25,189 bases of DNA from Clostridiales bacterium (GCA_004555205.1 SFIY01000024.1:1-25189), one strand, 5' to 3'. Shown: positions 15,271-23,000, counted from the first letter of the stretch. Notes: a model not told the origin generated them from the letters alone. Program-made: numbers and translations.

Positions 15271-16326
15271 TCAATAAACGGCAGCTTCCTGCTCACCGTG
15301 CAGCACACGCAGGGCGCCTTCTGCCAGAGAGCGCATCTCCTCCTCGCCCGGCAGACGGATCACGGGAGCCAGCTTGCCCACATAGTCGGTAATATCGTCG
15401 CAGAAGAACTGCTCATAGGCCATACCGCCGGTGTAGACGATGGCGTCCACTTGGAACTTCAGCACGGCGGCCATGGCGCCGATGTCCTTGCTGAGCTGGT
15501 ACACCAATGCCTGATAGGCTTCCACATATTTGGGGTCGCCCTCTACCACCTTGGCGCAGATCACACGGAAGTCCGTGGTGCCCAGATAGGAGAACATACC
15601 GGAGCGGCGGCCCAGGATCTTCTTCACCTCGTCCTTGCTCTTGCCGGAGTAGCAATAGTTGATGAGCTGGTTAACAGGCAGCGCGCCGCCGCGGTCCATG
15701 CCCATGGCGCCCTCGTCCTTCACATTGAACACATCCACCACACGGCCGTGGTCATGGGCAGCCACGCTGACGCCGCCGCCCAAGTGGCAGACGATCAGAT
15801 TGGCCTCTTCATACTTCTTGCCCAGCTCCTTGGCGGCCTTGCGGCCGATGGACTTCTGGTTCAGCGCATGGAATTGGCACAGACGGCGGAACTCGGCAAA
15901 ACCGGTATAATGGGCCACATCGGTCAGCTCATCCACGCACACGGGGTCCACAAAGAAGGCCGGAATGCCCACCATGTCGCCGATCTTCTTGGCCAGATAG
16001 GCACCCAGATTGGACGGATGCTCGCCGTAGGGGGCGGCCTCCACATCTGCCATCACCTTGTCGTTGACGGCGTAGGTGCCGGAGGGAATGGGACGGTACA
16101 GGCCGCCGCGGCCGCATACGGCATCAAAGTCCGTGAGATGGAAGCCTGCTTCGGCAACAGCCGTCAAAATAGCTTCCTTGCGGTAATCCGCCTGGTCGAT
16201 GACCTTCTCAAACCGGTCCAATTCCTCGGCGGAATGGTCAATGCCCAGTTTGAAAAGCTGCCGGTCTTCCTCAAAAACAGCAATCTTCGTGGAGGTGGCG
16301 CCGGGATTGATAATCAACACTTTCAT
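15271..16326 (-). CDS. buk: Butyrate kinase
   Basis: Converts acyl-phosphate plus ADP to the free acid plus ATP in the last step of butyrate or branched/aryl acid fermentation. The protein is 351 aa, close to the usual 355. ATG 16326 follows GAGAGGAGAACACC. Acetate/butyrate kinase (ASKHA fold) marks: INPGATSTKIAVFEE (5-19), CGRGGLYRPIPSGTY, the VCHLGGGVSVAAHDHGRV segment and GRRSGMFSYLGTTDFR. VNQLINYCYSG is typical of Buk over AckA. It heads an operon with iorA and iorB. No phosphotransbutyrylase gene (ptb) is in the window, so the acyl-phosphate must come from an enzyme encoded elsewhere. Substrate may be butyrate, isobutyrate, isovalerate or an aryl acetate; context with iorAB favours amino-acid-derived acids. 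Confidence 0.93.
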   Translation of the reverse strand: MKVLIINPGATSTKIAVFEEDRQLFKLGIDHSAEELDRFEKVIDQADYRKEAILTAVAEAGFHLTDFDAVCGRGGLYRPIPSGTYAVNDKVMADVEAAPYGEHPSNLGAYLAKKIGDMVGIPAFFVDPVCVDELTDVAHYTGFAEFRRLCQFHALNQKSIGRKAAKELGKKYEEANLIVCHLGGGVSVAAHDHGRVVDVFNVKDEGAMGMDRGGALPVNQLINYCYSGKSKDEVKKILGRRSGMFSYLGTTDFRVICAKVVEGDPKYVEAYQALVYQLSKDIGAMAAVLKFQVDAIVYTGGMAYEQFFCDDITDYVGKLAPVIRLPGEEEMRSLAEGALRVLHGEQEAAVY

Positions 16327-16392
16327 GGTGTTCTCCTCTCTTCTTGCATCTTGCAGAAAAAAATTTCACCGAATAACTTAATGAATATCTTT

Positions 16393-16421
16393 ATTATCGC
16401 AGGATGAACCCCGTTTGTCAA
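16393..16421 (-). promoter_or_regulatory. Promoter of the buk-iorA-iorB operon
   Basis: On the minus strand TTGACA (16416-16421), a 17-bp spacer and GATAAT (16393-16398), with a leader of about 60 nt. A direct repeat of TCTTGCA (16342-16355) lies in that leader. A TTGTGAA heptamer at 16447-16453, shared with the TetR promoter region, sits upstream of the -35. Confidence 0.8.
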
Positions 16422-16460
16422 TGCCATTTCCCCATTTCTCCAAAAGTTGTGAAGGCGCAC

Positions 16461-16501
16461 AAAAAAAGCAGCTTCTGATTGGCAAAATCATCAGAAACTG
16501 C
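16461..16501 (-). terminator. Intrinsic terminator of the tetR gene
   Basis: A 12-bp stem (16468-16479 with 16490-16501, one G-T pair), then a run of seven Ts on the minus strand (16461-16467). It insulates the regulator gene from the buk promoter. Confidence 0.8.
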
Positions 16502-16522
16502 TTCATAAGTCACTTTTTTCAT

Positions 16523-17128
16523 TTACTTTGCTGCATAGCCGCGCAGTAAAACTCTCGCCATTTCACGGCCACGCGCCGCCATATCGAAAGAGTGCTCATA
16601 AATGCGCCACTCAAACAGCATCCCCCGGTGCAGCACCACCAACTGTTCCACGATTTCGTCCGTGTCATAATCGGAAGAAATGCTGCCCTCGCTCTGGCAG
16701 GCACTCACCAATTCGTGCAGCAAGCGGAAGTAGACGCGCTTTTCGCTGTTCTTCAGCACGCCCTGCTCCGGATACTTCAAGCCGTGGATAAAGCTTTTGT
16801 ATAAGACAGGTTCCTGCCCGCTGATCTGCAAAGACCGGCCCACAAAGTCGATCAGCTTATCCTTTGCCGGCGTATGCCGATCGGACAGATACGCCTCCTC
16901 CAACTCCAGATAGGCCGCGTCCACAAAGCTTGTTACCTGAATGGCCAATTCATCTTTACTCTTAAAATAGTGATAGATATTGCCCACCGAGCAGCCGGCG
17001 CTCTGCGCGATCTCCTCCACGGACACATTTTCAAAGCCCTCTCTGTCAAACAGATCCAGCGCCACGGTCTGAATACGGCTGCGCATTTCCATAGCCTGTT
17101 TTTTTCTTGCGGTCATTCGTTCTGCCAT
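16523..17128 (-). CDS. TetR/AcrR family transcriptional regulator
   Basis: A ligand-responsive repressor of 201 aa. ATG 17128 has GAGG 8 bp upstream. The N-terminal helix-turn-helix is canonical: residues about 17-62 read as IQTVALDLFDREGFENVSVEEIA then AGCSVGNIYHYFKSKDELA, with the GNIYHYFKSKDEL recognition helix. The remaining ~135 residues form the variable helical ligand-binding domain, with a few aromatics and one Cys (ACQSEGS). It sits upstream and on the same strand as buk-iorAB, separated from them by its own terminator. A TetR next to a catabolic operon often controls it, and an imperfect palindrome overlaps its own -10 (17148-17172), so autoregulation is likely. Ligand unknown; acyl-CoA or aromatic compounds are reasonable guesses. 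Confidence 0.88.
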   Translation of the reverse strand: MAERMTARKKQAMEMRSRIQTVALDLFDREGFENVSVEEIAQSAGCSVGNIYHYFKSKDELAIQVTSFVDAAYLELEEAYLSDRHTPAKDKLIDFVGRSLQISGQEPVLYKSFIHGLKYPEQGVLKNSEKRVYFRLLHELVSACQSEGSISSDYDTDEIVEQLVVLHRGMLFEWRIYEHSFDMAARGREMARVLLRGYAAK

Positions 17129-17147
17129 TGATGAAACCTCGTGCTCC

Positions 17148-17193
17148 TTATCATTCTTTGTGAATATTATAACGCAGCTTGTGAAAAAGTCAA
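17148..17193 (-). promoter_or_regulatory. Promoter and candidate operator of the tetR gene
   Basis: On the minus strand TTGACT (17188-17193), a 16-bp spacer and a perfect TATAAT (17166-17171). An imperfect inverted repeat (TTATCATTC at 17148-17156 against GAATATTATAA at 17162-17172) overlaps the -10 and start. A TTGTGAA heptamer occurs twice, at 17158 and 17179, 21 bp or two helical turns apart. Promoter is clear; operator is inference. Confidence 0.65.
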
Positions 17194-17226
17194 CGAGGAA
17201 TTATTTAAAGCGTCAAAGTGCCGGAC

Positions 17227-17259
17227 AAAACGCCAAGGGAACGGCTTCGTTCCCTTGGC
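17227..17259 (-). terminator. Intrinsic terminator after the XpaC-like gene
   Basis: A 12-bp perfect stem (17232-17243 with 17248-17259), 4-nt loop, T-run on the minus strand (17227-17230). It ends the long ABC-ylmH-DUF896-xpaC operon. Confidence 0.85.
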
Positions 17260-17263
17260 ATCC

Positions 17264-18451
17264 TTATTCCTCGTCCTGCTGCACGGCACAGCCGCCCAGA
17301 CCGAAGTCCTCCGCGGCGGAACTGCTGTCACGGCGCAGCATGGTTTCCATGACGCGGATGTCGCTGTCAATATCCAGCGCATCCGTCCGGTACAGCTCAT
17401 CAAGCTGGCGTTCAAAGCCCGCCACCACATTGTCCATGGTCTGCTCGATCTTCGCCTTGGCCTGTGTCAGATTGTCACCGCTGACACCGGCCTCCTCAAA
17501 CTCCGCGTAGGAGTCCAGCAGCTTTTGCGTGGTGGGCAGATAGTAATTGAGGAAAGTGCTTGCCTTATCCTTCTTGTCCGGTTCCTTTTCGATGATGCGG
17601 AAAATCTTACCGGCCACCTCCTCCAGACGGTCGATTTTCGCCGACAGCTCCGGATCGGCAATCCGGTCATTGGCCCGGCGAATCTGGCGCAGGATGCCGG
17701 AATATCCCTGCTCCGCCTGCTCCGGGGCAGGCGCCGGCTGCTTCCGGCTCTCAAAATACGCCGAGGCGGCCGCCTGGGAGCGAAACACCATGCCGCTGCC
17801 GATGTCTACATAGGCCTCCGCGCCCCACAGCCCTTTTTCCACCATCATCTCCAGGTCTTTTTCCGCCTTGCGCTCGGATACCTCCGCCGCCTTGGCAAGC
17901 CAGGCAATAGGCACGGCCTCCCGTCCGCCGGCCACGGCCAGGTACTTGCCGAACCGGCGGTTGCGCTTTGTCATGCCGCAGCCGCCCAGCCATACCGCAA
18001 TACCGCCCACCAGCATGCCGACAGGGAAAAACATCTGCTCAATCAGGTCCCACCAATAGCCATATTCCATGTAAAATCCGGCATCGCTCAAAACACCCAG
18101 CATTGCCATGGCGCCTAATATGGCCAGGATGACGCCGACAATTTTCATGGATCGCGCACCTTTGGCGGAGTATTGCGGCGTTTTTGTCACGGCAGACACA
18201 TGCTGCAGCGGTTTGCGCTCAGTGGCCGGACGCGCTGTTTTGCTTGCCGATGCGGTGCGTTTTTTGCTGCCATCGGACAATTTCCCGATCAGGAAAAACA
18301 GACCGATAGGCCATGCCACGGCAAACATCACGGCAATAAAAATCCACGAACCGATATCGCTGTCATTCTTCTTCGGCGGCTGCGGCCTGACCGGCTGTTT
18401 GTATTCGCCTTGCTGCTTGTACTCGCCGGACTTCTCATTGTAATCGCTCAT
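17264..18451 (-). CDS. XpaC-like protein (5-bromo-4-chloroindolyl phosphate hydrolysis family)
   Basis: A membrane protein of 395 aa. ATG 18451 overlaps the upstream stop (TGATG), with GGGGAGGGA before it. The N-terminus is polar, Gln/Lys-rich (1-32). Membrane helices lie at about 34-57, 104-122 and 137-158. A region that could be a winged-helix-like or other helical module (YLAVAGGREAVPIAWLA then VSERKAEKDLEMMVEKGLW) follows at about 175-225. The C-terminal family domain starts near GYSGILRQIRRANDRI and continues through LSAKIDRLEEVAGKIFRII and FLNYYLPTTQKLLDSYAEF to the end. Bacillus XpaC is named for an assay phenotype (hydrolysis of a chromogenic phosphate) and often co-occurs with the tellurite-resistance-like TelA; no TelA gene is here. 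The true function is unknown. Confidence 0.85.
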   Translation of the reverse strand: MSDYNEKSGEYKQQGEYKQPVRPQPPKKNDSDIGSWIFIAVMFAVAWPIGLFFLIGKLSDGSKKRTASASKTARPATERKPLQHVSAVTKTPQYSAKGARSMKIVGVILAILGAMAMLGVLSDAGFYMEYGYWWDLIEQMFFPVGMLVGGIAVWLGGCGMTKRNRRFGKYLAVAGGREAVPIAWLAKAAEVSERKAEKDLEMMVEKGLWGAEAYVDIGSGMVFRSQAAASAYFESRKQPAPAPEQAEQGYSGILRQIRRANDRIADPELSAKIDRLEEVAGKIFRIIEKEPDKKDKASTFLNYYLPTTQKLLDSYAEFEEAGVSGDNLTQAKAKIEQTMDNVVAGFERQLDELYRTDALDIDSDIRVMETMLRRDSSSAAEDFGLGGCAVQQDEE

Positions 18452-18666
18452 CAGGACTTGATCCCTCCCCGCTTTGTCAGTTTGCGCTTGTTGCCGTAGG
18501 CATCCACCACATAGGTGTGCTCCAGCTCCTGACGCAAATTGCCTACCACCGCATCAATATACTCCCGGCGCAGCACATCGCGCTCCCGACGCTCCTCGTC
18601 AGTCAATCCTTCCGCCTTTGCCTTATGCGCCAGTGCATTGATGCGGTCAATTTTCTTCTGATCCAT
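18451..18666 (-). CDS. DUF896 family protein (YnzC-like)
   Basis: A small basic cytosolic protein of 71 aa, within the family's 60-80 range. The start is ATG 18666. It begins with the DUF896 helix pair KIDRINALAHKAKAEGLTDEE, then RRERDVLRREYIDAVVGNLRQELEH, and ends in a short basic tail. Members such as B. subtilis YnzC are helical hairpins whose function is not established. It lies 10 bp downstream of ylmH, and its stop overlaps the start of the XpaC-like gene (TGATG). No catalytic residues are evident. Confidence 0.9.
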   Translation of the reverse strand: MDQKKIDRINALAHKAKAEGLTDEERRERDVLRREYIDAVVGNLRQELEHTYVVDAYGNKRKLTKRGGIKS

Positions 18667-18676
18667 GACTCTCTCC

Positions 18677-19459
18677 TCATATATATCGCTGCAGGGTCAC
18701 CCATACGCGGCCCTTTTTTGTCACATTTCCCACGCGCTCCAGCCGGCACTTGCCCAAGCCGCGCACGCTGAGCACATCCCCCTCAGACACCGCCGCATCG
18801 CTTTTCTGGCAGGTCGTCCAGTTCACCTGCACCCGACCGGTGGCAATGGCCTGCGCCGCCTTCACACGGCTGGTGGAAAAGCCTGCCGCCACCATGCAGT
18901 CAAGCCGCAAAGACGGCACGGTGTCACAAATCTCCTTCGTTTGCTGCCGGGGTATGTGCAGACAGTGCAAATCCTGCGGCGTGACCCTGAGCCTGATACG
19001 GCCTGCGGCGGTCCAATCGGCCAGCAGGAAGTCCGACACGGAGCTGCCCACCAGAATATCGGCGCTATGCTCTGTCACCAGTATATCGCCAATTTTTTCG
19101 CGGGTCAATCCCAAGCCCATCAGACTGCCCAAAAAATCGCGGTGGGTCAGCGCGTCCGCCTCATAAAAGCTGCAGCGCAGGAGCCGGACGGTATCCTCCG
19201 CTTCCTCCTGCCAGTCGGGCAAAAAATGCAGTTGGCGCCGCTCGGCGCCGTCATAGCCGCCCCAAAACAGGTACCCGGAGGACACACCCATGGCATGCAG
19301 CAGCCGCCTGGCCAGCGCCTGCTCCTGCGGGGACAGAAAACCCGTCACCGCAGGCACATGGCGGCGCTGACACTGCTCCCATTTATCCCAAATGCGGCCT
19401 GCCAGCAGCCGCTCATCCTCTGATGAGGCAATGCGGTTTAGCAGTTCACGCTTGTCCAT
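18677..19459 (-). CDS. ylmH: YlmH-like S4-domain RNA-binding protein
   Basis: A 260-aa protein of the YlmH family, linked in other Firmicutes to ribosome-associated quality control and to the division gene cluster. ATG 19459 has GGGAGAA just upstream; the longer in-frame reading would extend into the ABC gene. The N-terminal two thirds (about 20-175) carry the YlmH globular domain with FLSPQEQALARRLL, GGYDGAERR and GDILVTEHSADILV. The C-terminal S4 domain (about 185-245) reads RLDCMVAAGFSTSRVKAAQAI, then GRVQVNWTTCQKSDAAVSEGDVLSVRG. Here the gene is not in the usual ylm-divIVA cluster; it overlaps the end of the ABC transporter gene by 14 bp and is followed by the DUF896 gene. Confidence 0.88.
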   Translation of the reverse strand: MDKRELLNRIASSEDERLLAGRIWDKWEQCQRRHVPAVTGFLSPQEQALARRLLHAMGVSSGYLFWGGYDGAERRQLHFLPDWQEEAEDTVRLLRCSFYEADALTHRDFLGSLMGLGLTREKIGDILVTEHSADILVGSSVSDFLLADWTAAGRIRLRVTPQDLHCLHIPRQQTKEICDTVPSLRLDCMVAAGFSTSRVKAAQAIATGRVQVNWTTCQKSDAAVSEGDVLSVRGLGKCRLERVGNVTKKGRVWVTLQRYI

Positions 19460-21209
19460 ACTGTTCTCCCAAATTCTGTGTGCGGTAGAGCCTGGCATAG
19501 GCACCGTCTGCCGCCAAAAGCGCTGCGTGGGTGCCCTGCTCGGCAATTTTGCCGTCCTGAATCACCAAAATGCGGCCGGCGCTGCGGATGGTGGACAGGC
19601 GGTGGGCAATAATGAGCGTTGTGCGGCCCACGGCCAGCTCGTCAAATGCGTGCTGAATTTTCGATTCGGTCACGCTGTCCAGCGCGGAAGTGGCCTCATC
19701 CAAAATTAAGATGGGCGGATTTTTCAGAAAAATACGGGCAATCGCCACGCGCTGTTTCTGTCCGCCGGAGAGCAGGGTACCGCGCTCGCCCACATAGGTG
19801 TCAAACCCATGGGGCAGGGCCATAATGTCGTCGTAGATCTCGGCCCGGCGCGCTGCGGCCATCACTTCCTCATCCGTCGCGTCCGGCTTGCCGTAGCGGA
19901 TGTTTTCCCGGACGGTATCGGCGAACAGGAACACATCCTGCTGCACAATGCCGATGGCCCGGTGCAGCGACCGCTGGGTCACACGGCGCACATCCACGCC
20001 GTCAATGGTGATGCTGCCGCCGGTGGGTTCATAAAAGCGGGGCACCAACCGGCACAGCGTGCTCTTTCCGCCGCCGGAGGGGCCTACAATGGCAACGGTT
20101 TCGCCTGCGGCTACGGAAATGCTCACATGGTGCAGCACCTCCACGGCGTTGTCATAAGTGAAGCTGACATCGTTGATATCCACCTGTCCCGCCACATCGG
20201 TCAGCTCCACCGCATCGGCGGCATCCTGAATGGTCGGCTCGGTGGCCATCAATTCTACAAACCGGTTGAGGCCGGCAAAGCCGTTGGAGAACATCTCCGC
20301 GAAGTTGGCCAGCTTGCGCACGGGACTGATAAAGGTGGTGATATACAGGCTGAAGGTGATAAGGTCAATATAGTTCATGCGGCCCTGCATGATCAGCCAG
20401 CCGCCCACGGCGATCACCGCCACCGAGAGGATGCTGATGAAAAATTCCATAGAGGAGAAGAAATAGCCCATCGCCTTGTGAAATTCGCGCTTGGCCGTTT
20501 TGAACACCTCGTTGGCGCCGTCAAAGCGGCGGCGCTGCTCTGCCTCATTGGCAAACGCCTTGGTGGTGCGAAAGCCGGACAGCGCCGATTCGATTTCGGC
20601 GTTGATGGCGCCGGTTTTCTGCTTGGCGCGCTTGGACGCCTCCCCCATGTTGCGGCGGCAGCGCATGACCACCAGCAAAAAGACGGGGATAATCACGCAA
20701 ACCACCAGTGCCAGCCGCCACTCCACGGAAAACATGACGGCCAGTGCGCCGATAATCGTGACGGACGAGATGAACAGGTCCTCCGGGCCGTGATGCGCCA
20801 GCTCCGTCACCTCAAACAGGTCCGTGGTCAGACGGCTCATCAATTGGCCCGTGCGGTTTTGGTCGTAAAAATCAAAGCTCAGCTCCTGCATATGGCAGAA
20901 CAGGTCCCGCCGGATGTCCGCTTCCACGCGGATGCCGAAGGTATGGCCCCAGTAGCACACCACAAAATAGAGCAGTGAGCGCAGGGCAAAGGCCGCCACG
21001 ACCAGCGCCATCACAAGGAAAAATACGCCGTAGCGCTTATCCGGCAGCCATTGATACATCGCCGTGCGTGAGATCAGCGGAAAGGCCAGATCCACCAGGG
21101 CGATCAGCAGCGCGCATATCATATCCAGCGCGAATAATCCGCGGTGCGGTTTAAAATAGCTGAGGAAAATCCGCAGCGGTGATTTTGTTTGAAAGTCCTT
21201 TGTCTTCAT
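19446..21209 (-). CDS. ABC exporter, fused permease and ATPase (MsbA/YknU type)
   Basis: A half-transporter of 587 aa that homodimerises to drive export. ATG 21209 has only a weak purine-rich ribosome site. The permease domain (about 15-310) has six membrane helices with the usual long cytoplasmic loops. The nucleotide-binding domain (about 335-580) has Walker A GPSGGGKST, the Q-loop IVQQDVFLF, signature LSGGQKQR, Walker B ILILDEATSALD and the H-loop AHRLST, all intact. The closest named relatives are lipid or multidrug exporters such as MsbA, YknU or BmrA-type, but the substrate cannot be told. It leads the operon that ends at the terminator at 17227-17259; its 3' end overlaps ylmH by 14 bp. 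Confidence 0.93.
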   Translation of the reverse strand: MKTKDFQTKSPLRIFLSYFKPHRGLFALDMICALLIALVDLAFPLISRTAMYQWLPDKRYGVFFLVMALVVAAFALRSLLYFVVCYWGHTFGIRVEADIRRDLFCHMQELSFDFYDQNRTGQLMSRLTTDLFEVTELAHHGPEDLFISSVTIIGALAVMFSVEWRLALVVCVIIPVFLLVVMRCRRNMGEASKRAKQKTGAINAEIESALSGFRTTKAFANEAEQRRRFDGANEVFKTAKREFHKAMGYFFSSMEFFISILSVAVIAVGGWLIMQGRMNYIDLITFSLYITTFISPVRKLANFAEMFSNGFAGLNRFVELMATEPTIQDAADAVELTDVAGQVDINDVSFTYDNAVEVLHHVSISVAAGETVAIVGPSGGGKSTLCRLVPRFYEPTGGSITIDGVDVRRVTQRSLHRAIGIVQQDVFLFADTVRENIRYGKPDATDEEVMAAARRAEIYDDIMALPHGFDTYVGERGTLLSGGQKQRVAIARIFLKNPPILILDEATSALDSVTESKIQHAFDELAVGRTTLIIAHRLSTIRSAGRILVIQDGKIAEQGTHAALLAADGAYARLYRTQNLGEQYGQA

Positions 21210-21249
21210 GTTCTGTTTCTCTTTTCTGTACGGCAGCTTTTAACAATAT

Positions 21250-21278
21250 ATTATATCAGGCTTTTCCCTCTGCCGCAA
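21250..21278 (-). promoter_or_regulatory. Promoter of the ABC-ylmH-DUF896-xpaC operon
   Basis: On the minus strand TTGCGG (21273-21278), a 17-bp spacer and TATAAT (21250-21255), 41 bp before ATG 21209. A palindrome TGCACA-GATA-TGTGCA (21348-21363) lies further upstream, next to the terminator of the Big_2 gene; it may be part of that terminator or a protein site. Confidence 0.65.
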
Positions 21279-21362
21279 GTCCCGCTGACAGACAAAGCGC
21301 CCACCTATTGTAGGAGCCGCATTTTGTATCATCTGTCCCTGTAAATATGCACAGATATGTGC

Positions 21363-21394
21363 AAAAACGGCGCTCCCTGTGCAGGAGCGCCGTT
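21363..21394 (-). terminator. Intrinsic terminator of the zinc-ribbon/Big_2 gene
   Basis: An 11-bp perfect GC-rich stem (21366-21376 with 21384-21394), 7-nt loop, five Ts on the minus strand. Confidence 0.85.
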
Positions 21395-21406
21395 GCATAA
21401 CGCTGT

Positions 21407-22183
21407 TTAATTGACGATGACATCGCACTTCAAGGTCTGGCCGTCCACTTCGGCGGTGATGACCGCCTTGCCGCTGCCTACAGCCTTGAAAGTGCCGTCC
21501 GAGGCAATCGTCGCCACGCTCTTATTGGAGGACGACCAGGATACATCGGAGTCCGTACCCGAAACCATCATGCCGAAGGCATCACCCTCCGACGCGGTAA
21601 ACTCCCAGTTCCCTCTGCCGTTCTTGTTCAGCGAGCCATAAATCGTTTCGAGCGCCAGATCCTTCTTCGGCTCCTCTTTCTTCTCCACCGTTACCACGCA
21701 GGCGACAGAGGCGCCATCGGCAGATGCGGTAATGGTGGCCGTACCGGCTGCCACGGCGCTCACCTTGCCGGTTTCATCCACGCTTGCCACGGCGCTGTCA
21801 CTGCTGCTCCACTGATAACCCTCCGCGCCGGTGACGGTCAGCACGGCGGTATCGCCCACCGTCAGCTTCAGCTCCGTCTTGTCAATGGTCAGTACGGTGT
21901 CGGGGTCCACCGGATCGACGACCGGCGGCTTTTCCGTGCCGTCAAACAACGCCGCGATCTTGTCGCCCAAAAACGTGTAGATCAGGAAGCCTGCCAGCAG
22001 CAGCACCACCACGATCAGCGCCGGGCCGAGAATACTGGGGCTTTTCGGTTTTTCTACGCGGCGGCCGCGGCCTTTTGTCCTTTTGTTGCCGGACAGATAC
22101 GCTTCGTCCTCTTCGCAAAACGGACATTCTTTATAGCTATCGGAGAACAATTCTCCGCATTTGGGGCACTTGAGCAAGTTCAT
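21407..22183 (-). CDS. Zinc-ribbon membrane protein with two Big_2 Ig-like domains
   Basis: A 258-aa protein with an unusual but recurring layout. The start is ATG 22183 after CGGAGGAA. An N-terminal rubredoxin-like zinc ribbon (CPKCG then CPFCE, residues 6-23) is followed by a basic linker and one membrane helix (about 52-73). Outside come a Pro/Val/Asp linker and two bacterial Ig-like Big_2 domains (about 93-168 and 180-258), each with a VTVGDTAVLTV-like and YQWSSSDSAVASV-like core ending in GTATITA or GKAVITA. The first domain has the complete fold; the second retains VSWSSSNKSVATIASDG. The positive-inside rule places the zinc ribbon in the cytoplasm. Function unknown; Big_2 domains bind cell-surface sugars or proteins. 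Single-gene unit. Confidence 0.88.
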   Translation of the reverse strand: MNLLKCPKCGELFSDSYKECPFCEEDEAYLSGNKRTKGRGRRVEKPKSPSILGPALIVVVLLLAGFLIYTFLGDKIAALFDGTEKPPVVDPVDPDTVLTIDKTELKLTVGDTAVLTVTGAEGYQWSSSDSAVASVDETGKVSAVAAGTATITASADGASVACVVTVEKKEEPKKDLALETIYGSLNKNGRGNWEFTASEGDAFGMMVSGTDSDVSWSSSNKSVATIASDGTFKAVGSGKAVITAEVDGQTLKCDVIVN

Positions 22184-22241
22184 TGTATTTCCTCCGTAAA
22201 ATCAGCGCATGGCGCCGATACATTTTTCGACATATATTTAC

Positions 22242-22270
22242 ATAATACTCATTTTGCCCGCTCTCGTCAA
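22242..22270 (-). promoter_or_regulatory. Promoter of the zinc-ribbon/Big_2 gene
   Basis: On the minus strand TTGACG (22265-22270), a 17-bp spacer and TATTAT (22242-22247), about 60 bp before ATG 22183. It is divergent from the udk promoter. Confidence 0.7.
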
Positions 22271-22320
22271 CTGTAATTCTTGGAAAATCTCCTTTTTTTT
22301 ACAACTTCCATAGCTGCTCC

Positions 22321-22349
22321 TTGCTTTTTTTGTAACGGTTTTTTATAAT
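22321..22349 (+). promoter_or_regulatory. Promoter of the udk operon
   Basis: TTGCTT (22321-22326), a 17-bp spacer and a perfect TATAAT (22344-22349), 35 bp before ATG 22385. Confidence 0.75.
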
Positions 22350-22384
22350 AGATTTGAAATTACTTCTCAGGAAGGGGCACAGCT

Positions 22385-22999
22385 ATGAACACGATTTTTA
22401 TCGGCATCGCAGGCGGCACCGGAAGCGGCAAAACCACACTGACCGAGCACCTTTCTTCCCATTTCGGTGCAGAGATCAGTGTGGTGCATCATGATAATTA
22501 CTATAAACGGCAAGACCTGCCGTTTGAAGAGCGCTGCAAGCAGAATTATGACCATCCCGACGCCTTTGACACCGATCTGATGATCGAGGATCTGAAAAAG
22601 CTCAAGCGAGGCGAAACCATTCACTGCCCCGTCTACTCCTATACCCTGCATAACCGCACGGAGGAAACGCTGGAGATCCGGCCCACCAAGGTGGTCATTG
22701 TGGAGGGTATCCTGATTTTCCACGATCCCCGGCTGCGCGAGCTGTTGGACATTAAGATTTTTGTGGAAACCGATGCCGATGTGCGCATTCTGCGCCGGGC
22801 GCTGCGCGATGTGGAGGAGCGCGGCCGCTCCATGCAGTCGGTGGTCACGCAATATCTCACCACGGTGAAGCCCATGCACGAGCAATTCGTGGAGCCAAGC
22901 CGGAAATATGCCGACATTGTCGTGCTGGAGGGCGGCTACAATCTGGTTGCCCTTGACATGATTATGCAGCGCATTGCCAACCACATTGCAGAGAACTGA
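22385..22999 (+). CDS. udk: Uridine kinase
   Basis: Phosphorylates uridine and cytidine to UMP and CMP in pyrimidine salvage. The protein is 204 aa, the standard size. ATG 22385 follows AGGAAGGGG. The P-loop GGTGSGKTT (10-18) is intact. Next are the HHDNYYKRQDLPFEE segment with the substrate-binding Asp/Tyr pair, NYDHPDAFD, the VYSYTLHNRTEET lid and VIVEGILIF (Walker B region). The RRALRDVEERGRSMQSVVTQYLTTVKPMHEQFVEPSR motif (here in two pieces) is characteristic of Udk. It forms a two-gene operon with the DUF218 gene, which starts one base after its stop. Confidence 0.95.
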   Translation: MNTIFIGIAGGTGSGKTTLTEHLSSHFGAEISVVHHDNYYKRQDLPFEERCKQNYDHPDAFDTDLMIEDLKKLKRGETIHCPVYSYTLHNRTEETLEIRPTKVVIVEGILIFHDPRLRELLDIKIFVETDADVRILRRALRDVEERGRSMQSVVTQYLTTVKPMHEQFVEPSRKYADIVVLEGGYNLVALDMIMQRIANHIAEN

Positions 23000-23000
23000 T

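Noticed and set aside
16342..16355. Direct repeat TCTTGCA x2 in the buk leader
   Set aside because: A seven-base tandem repeat in a short leader can arise by slippage and has no supporting structure.
15298..16407. A 369-codon plus-strand open frame opposite buk
   Set aside because: The complement encodes butyrate kinase with all motifs; this frame has no ribosome site and crosses the buk promoter.
21348..21363. TGCACA-GATA-TGTGCA palindrome as a regulator site of the ABC operon
   Set aside because: It lies 70 bp upstream of the -35 and touches the terminator of the convergent side; not enough to call an operator.
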